From Rhodospirillales bacterium (GTDB taxonomy: Bacteria; Pseudomonadota; Alphaproteobacteria; Rhodospirillales; Casp-alpha2), in the NCBI GenBank assembly GCA_030727885.1, contig JANRAT010000291.1:4898-14876 (forward strand): a DNA stretch of 9,979 nucleotides, in the 5' to 3' direction. The translations under genes and the position numbers were made by a program. This document shows, piece by piece, positions 7,094 to 9,979 of the stretch. Position 1 is the first letter of the stretch. Every line of letters begins with the position of its first letter. Under the pieces are notes generated by a model that ran no database searches, had not been told where the DNA came from, and saw nothing but the letters and a program-made list of their open reading frames with translations.

Positions 7094-7100
7094 GAAGGGA
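7094..7100 (+). promoter_or_regulatory. Ribosome binding site deciding the ATG start of ugd
   Basis: GAAGGGA ends seven bases before ATG 7108. A TTG at 7102 is also in frame but lies only one base after this site, so ATG 7108, which gives the family's normal MRVAMIGTGYVG opening, is the better start. Confidence 0.65.
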
Positions 7101-7107
7101 ATTGTTT

Positions 7108-8430
7108 ATGCGCGTAGCAATGATCGGAACCGGCTATGTCGGACTTGTCTCCGGAGCATGCTTTTCCGAGTTCGGGCACAATGTCATTTGTGTCGACAAG
7201 GACGAAACCAAAATTGCCGGTCTACATGCAGGCCGGATGCCGATTTACGAGCCGGGTCTTGAGGATCTTGTCGAAAGCAACGTCAAGGCTGGACGTCTCA
7301 CGTTCACCACGGATCTAATTTCCTCCCTGAAGGATGTCGACGCAGTTTTCATTGCTGTCGGCACACCAAGCCGTCGTGGCGATGGCCATGCCGATCTGAG
7401 CTACGTTTATGCTGCCGCCGAGGAAATCGGCCGCGCGATTGAGGGCTATACGGTCATCGTAACGAAGTCGACGGTGCCGGTCGGCACCGGTCGCGAAGTT
7501 GAGCGGATCATCCGTGAAGTCCGCCCGGATGCCGACTTTGACGTCGTCTCCAATCCGGAATTTCTGCGCGAAGGCTCGGCTATCGAAGACTTCATGCGCC
7601 CGGACCGGGTTGTCATCGGCACCAATTCAGAACGTGCCAAGGAAGTCATGCGCAACCTGTACCGGCCGCTCTACATCATCGAAACACCGATTATCTTCAC
7701 ATCACGCCAATCGTCGGAACTGATCAAGTATGCCGCCAACACGTTTCTGGCGACCAAGATCACCTTCATCAACGAGATCGCCGATCTTTGCGAAAACCTC
7801 GATGCCAACGTGCATGATGTCGCCCGCGGCATCGGTCTTGATGGCCGTATCGGTCGCAAGTTCCTGCATGCCGGTCCCGGTTATGGCGGATCATGCTTCC
7901 CCAAGGATACCCTGGCTTTGGTATCTACGGCGCGCGATGCCGGCAGCCCGCTGAAGATCATCGAAACCGTGGTTGCCGTTAATGATGAGCGTAAACAGAA
8001 AATGGCGGAGCGCGTGATCGCAGCGTGCGGCGGTGATGTCAAAGGCAAAACGGTTGCCGTGCTTGGCCTGACATTCAAGCCCAACACCGATGACATGCGC
8101 GAAAGCCCGAGCCTGGCGATCGTGCCGGCAATCCAGAAAGCCGGCGCCACCATCCGCGCCTATGATCCGGAAGGCATGCACGAGGCCAAGCAGATGCTGT
8201 CCGATGTGGTGTGGTGCGAGAATGCCTATGACACCATGATTGATGCCGATGTCATGGTGATCATTACCGAATGGAACGAGTTCCGCGCCCTTGATCTGGA
8301 TCGCGTGAAAAGTCTCATGAAATCGCCGGTTATGGTTGATCTCAGAAACGTCTATGATCCGGCTGCCATGATCCAAAATGGCTTTGCCTATACCAGCATC
8401 GGCCGCCCCCAGGTAAACTGCGAGGAATAA
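7108..8430 (+). CDS. ugd: UDP-glucose 6-dehydrogenase
   Basis: A 440-residue cytoplasmic enzyme that oxidises UDP-glucose twice with NAD+ to UDP-glucuronate, a precursor of acidic exopolysaccharide, capsule and lipopolysaccharide sugars. It has the N-terminal Rossmann motif IGTGYVG (6-12), the NPEFLREG segment (149-156), the central-domain Lys207 in LIKYAANTFLA, and the catalytic cysteine Cys263 in GPGYGGSCFPKD (256-267). The C-terminal UDP-binding domain begins near VAVLGLTFKPNTDD. Length and all key residues match the normal bacterial enzyme (TuaD/RkpK type). The start ATG 7108 follows a good ribosome binding site in a 105-base gap after the J-protein gene. The stop TAA is immediately followed by the start of the next sugar gene, so the two form one transcription unit. 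GDP-mannose dehydrogenase is a related alternative, but the sequence reads as Ugd. Confidence 0.95.
   Translation: MRVAMIGTGYVGLVSGACFSEFGHNVICVDKDETKIAGLHAGRMPIYEPGLEDLVESNVKAGRLTFTTDLISSLKDVDAVFIAVGTPSRRGDGHADLSYVYAAAEEIGRAIEGYTVIVTKSTVPVGTGREVERIIREVRPDADFDVVSNPEFLREGSAIEDFMRPDRVVIGTNSERAKEVMRNLYRPLYIIETPIIFTSRQSSELIKYAANTFLATKITFINEIADLCENLDANVHDVARGIGLDGRIGRKFLHAGPGYGGSCFPKDTLALVSTARDAGSPLKIIETVVAVNDERKQKMAERVIAACGGDVKGKTVAVLGLTFKPNTDDMRESPSLAIVPAIQKAGATIRAYDPEGMHEAKQMLSDVVWCENAYDTMIDADVMVIITEWNEFRALDLDRVKSLMKSPVMVDLRNVYDPAAMIQNGFAYTSIGRPQVNCEE
8422..8427 (+). promoter_or_regulatory. Ribosome binding site for the mutase, inside the end of ugd
   Basis: GAGGAA encodes the last two residues (Glu-Glu) of Ugd and lies three bases before TTG 8431, which directly follows the ugd stop TAA. 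The arrangement suggests that ribosomes ending ugd restart on the mutase. Confidence 0.5.
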
Positions 8431-9825
8431 TTGACAACACCTTCTGTTCGACGCGATCTCGACCCGTCCATTCTGCGCGCCTATGACATCAGGGGCGTTT
8501 ACGGCAAGGAGCTGACGGAAGACGATCTGTTCGCCATCGGCCGCGGTTTTGCTGCCGAGATGGTCTCACACGGCTTTAAACGGGCCTGTGTGGGCTATGA
8601 CGGGCGGCTCTCGTCACCGGCATTGGAACAGGCATTGGTTGATGGACTGGTGGCCTCCGGTATTGATGTCCTGCGCTGCGGTCTCGGGCCGTCACCGATG
8701 TCCTATTTTGCCACCTATACCCTGAAGGCCGATGCCGGACTGATGATTACCGGTTCGCACAATCCGCCTGAGTTCAATGGCCTTAAGATGACGCTGGGCG
8801 GCCATGCCTACTTTGATGAAGATATCCAGAGACTGGGGCGGCGTGTCGCCAGCCGCGATTTCGTTGACGGCAAAGGCAGTGAACGGAAAGTCGACGTGTT
8901 CGAAGATTACGTCGCCCGCCTGCTGTCTGACTTTACCGGCAGCAGGGAACTTTCCGTTGCCTGGGACCCCGGCAATGGTGCCGCCGGTGACGTTACCGAA
9001 GCCCTGGTTGCGAAGCTGCCGGGCAGGCACTTCGTCATCAATTCGAAAATCGACGGCACTTTCCCGGCGCACCATCCCGACCCGACTGTCGAGGCCAATC
9101 TGGCGCAGCTGAAAGAGGTCGTTCGCAAAAACAACTGCGATCTCGGCATCGGCTTTGACGGTGATGGAGACCGGATCGGCGTCATCGACAGTCTGGGCAA
9201 CGTGATGTGGGGCGACCAGCTGCTGGTCGTGCTCGCCCGCGAAGTGCTGGCTGATGAACCGGGCGCTTCGATTTTGTGTGACGTCAAGGCCAGCCGGGTT
9301 TTCTTTGAAGAAATCCGCAAGGCCGGTGGCGTTCCGGTTATGTGGAAAGCTGGCCATTCGCACATCAAATCCAAGATGGTTGAGCTGAATTCGCCGCTGG
9401 CCGGTGAAATGAGCGCACACATCTTCTTCAAGCATCGCTATTACGGCTATGACGATGCGCTGTATGCGGCGATCCGGCTGTTATCGATTGTCGCCTCCAG
9501 CCCGAAAAGCTTCACCGAGATTCTGGGTGAACTGCCGAAGATGTATAACACACCGGAAATCCGTTTCGACTGTGTCGACGAGCGCAAGTTCCTGGTCGTT
9601 GAGGAAATTCTCGCCCGGGCCAGACAGCTTGAAAATGTGGAGATCTTCGACATGGACGGTGTCCGGGTCGAAACCGCGTATGGCTGGTGGCTGCTGCGTG
9701 CCTCCAATACCCAGCCGATGCTGGTGGTGCGGTGCGAGTCCGAAACCGAAGAGGGATTGGACCGGTTGCGCGAAGACGTGCGCCGGGAACTGCGGCTCAG
9801 CGACGTCGACGCCTCGGCGATATAA
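8431..9825 (+). CDS. Phosphomannomutase/phosphoglucomutase
   Basis: A 464-residue alpha-D-phosphohexomutase of the AlgC type, which interconverts hexose 6-phosphate and hexose 1-phosphate (mannose or glucose), feeding GDP-mannose or UDP-glucose synthesis. Four domains are recognisable: the phosphoserine loop TGSHNPPEFNG with Ser109, the metal loop GFDGDGDR (Asp243, Asp245, Asp247), the sugar-binding loop GEMSAH (325-330), and the C-terminal phosphate-binding loop RASNTQP (423-429). The FDIRG-type opening appears as AYDIRGVYG (17-25). The sugar loop has Ala where the classic PMM/PGM sequence has Gly (GEMSGH). The TTG start directly abuts the ugd stop, so the two genes are co-translated and the mutase supplies the same sugar-nucleotide pathway. 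Specificity for mannose versus glucose cannot be told from the sequence; phosphoglucosamine mutase (GlmM) is unlikely because its loops differ. Confidence 0.93.
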   Translation: MTTPSVRRDLDPSILRAYDIRGVYGKELTEDDLFAIGRGFAAEMVSHGFKRACVGYDGRLSSPALEQALVDGLVASGIDVLRCGLGPSPMSYFATYTLKADAGLMITGSHNPPEFNGLKMTLGGHAYFDEDIQRLGRRVASRDFVDGKGSERKVDVFEDYVARLLSDFTGSRELSVAWDPGNGAAGDVTEALVAKLPGRHFVINSKIDGTFPAHHPDPTVEANLAQLKEVVRKNNCDLGIGFDGDGDRIGVIDSLGNVMWGDQLLVVLAREVLADEPGASILCDVKASRVFFEEIRKAGGVPVMWKAGHSHIKSKMVELNSPLAGEMSAHIFFKHRYYGYDDALYAAIRLLSIVASSPKSFTEILGELPKMYNTPEIRFDCVDERKFLVVEEILARARQLENVEIFDMDGVRVETAYGWWLLRASNTQPMLVVRCESETEEGLDRLREDVRRELRLSDVDASAI

Positions 9826-9885
9826 TCCACAACTTAGTCACGCGAACACCTTGCCTCGGCGATTCTGATGCCGTACGCAAGGAGC

Positions 9886-9979
9886 ATGGCTGAGTATTTC
9901 TTTTACGGTACCCTGATGGATCCTGAAGTTGCCCGGGAGATACTCGGGCGGCCTCTGTCGGGCTGCTCTCCGGTTCATG
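9886..9979 (+). CDS. Gamma-glutamylcyclotransferase-like (AIG2/GGCT) protein, 5' part, cut by window edge
   Basis: The frame from ATG 9886 reads MAEYFFYGTLMDPEVAREIL and continues to the edge, 31 codons in all. The FFYGTLMDPEV opening is the phosphate/substrate-binding YGTL loop of the gamma-glutamylcyclotransferase-like fold, which includes glutathione-degrading enzymes and small proteins of unknown substrate. The catalytic glutamate lies beyond the window, so enzyme activity cannot be judged. AAGGAG (9879-9884) is only one base from this ATG, which is too close for a normal ribosome binding site; an in-frame ATG at 9868 would add six residues but has no good site before it. An in-frame stop at 9835-9837 closes the frame upstream. 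It lies 60 bases after the mutase and may share its transcript. Confidence 0.75.
   Translation, partial: MAEYFFYGTLMDPEVAREILGRPLSGCSPVH

Noticed and set aside
7003..7107. Possible intrinsic terminator after the J-protein gene (GGCAA at 7023-7027 with TTGCC at 7045-7049, and GGTTTC with GAAACC further out)
   Set aside because: The stems are short or far apart and no T run follows, so I could not support a terminator.
8692..9435. Minus-strand open frame of 247 codons across the mutase
   Set aside because: It is antisense to the active-site and metal loops of a clear phosphohexomutase and has no motif of its own.
9857..9873. CGGC and GCCG as a terminator stem after the mutase gene
   Set aside because: Only four pairs with a nine-base loop and no T run; likely chance.

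Overview
The window looks like a chromosomal stretch from an alphaproteobacterium. The clearest marker is a MipZ-type ATPase (4635-5477), the ParB-associated FtsZ inhibitor that is characteristic of that class. A membrane-anchored J-protein with a Tim14-like J domain (6280-7002) supports the same placement. The coding density is high, with no gene-free stretch over 300 bases, and I see no insertion sequence, tRNA, rRNA, CRISPR array or phage gene. I cannot place it below class level from sequence alone.

Left part, minus strand: a hybrid sensor histidine kinase (90-2402) with three PAS-type sensor regions, a kinase core and a receiver domain. It is followed on the same strand by the first 11 codons of what looks like an FAD-dependent oxidoreductase, cut by the left edge (1-35). 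A 142-bp divergent intergenic region containing two short inverted repeats separates the kinase from the plus-strand genes.

Middle, plus strand: a cytoplasmic molybdopterin/[4Fe-4S] oxidoreductase (start best at 2545, to 4614) with no partner subunit beside it. mipZ follows 20 bases later, and then, after an 89-base gap holding a strong inverted repeat, comes a translationally coupled pair: a stand-alone VWA-domain protein and the membrane J-protein. MipZ sets the division plane by inhibiting FtsZ near the ParB-bound origins. The VWA and J-protein pair has no function that I can name; its position next to mipZ is suggestive only.

Right part, plus strand: UDP-glucose 6-dehydrogenase (7108-8430) followed with no gap by a phosphomannomutase/phosphoglucomutase (8431-9825). 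Together they supply UDP-glucuronate and the hexose-1-phosphates needed for envelope or exopolysaccharide sugars. The window ends inside a gamma-glutamylcyclotransferase-like gene (from 9886).

The most interesting items are the mipZ/VWA/Tim14-like J-protein neighbourhood, the palindrome just upstream of the VWA gene, and the tandem duplicated PAS region of the kinase. Most of the window is otherwise ordinary core or near-core metabolism and signalling.
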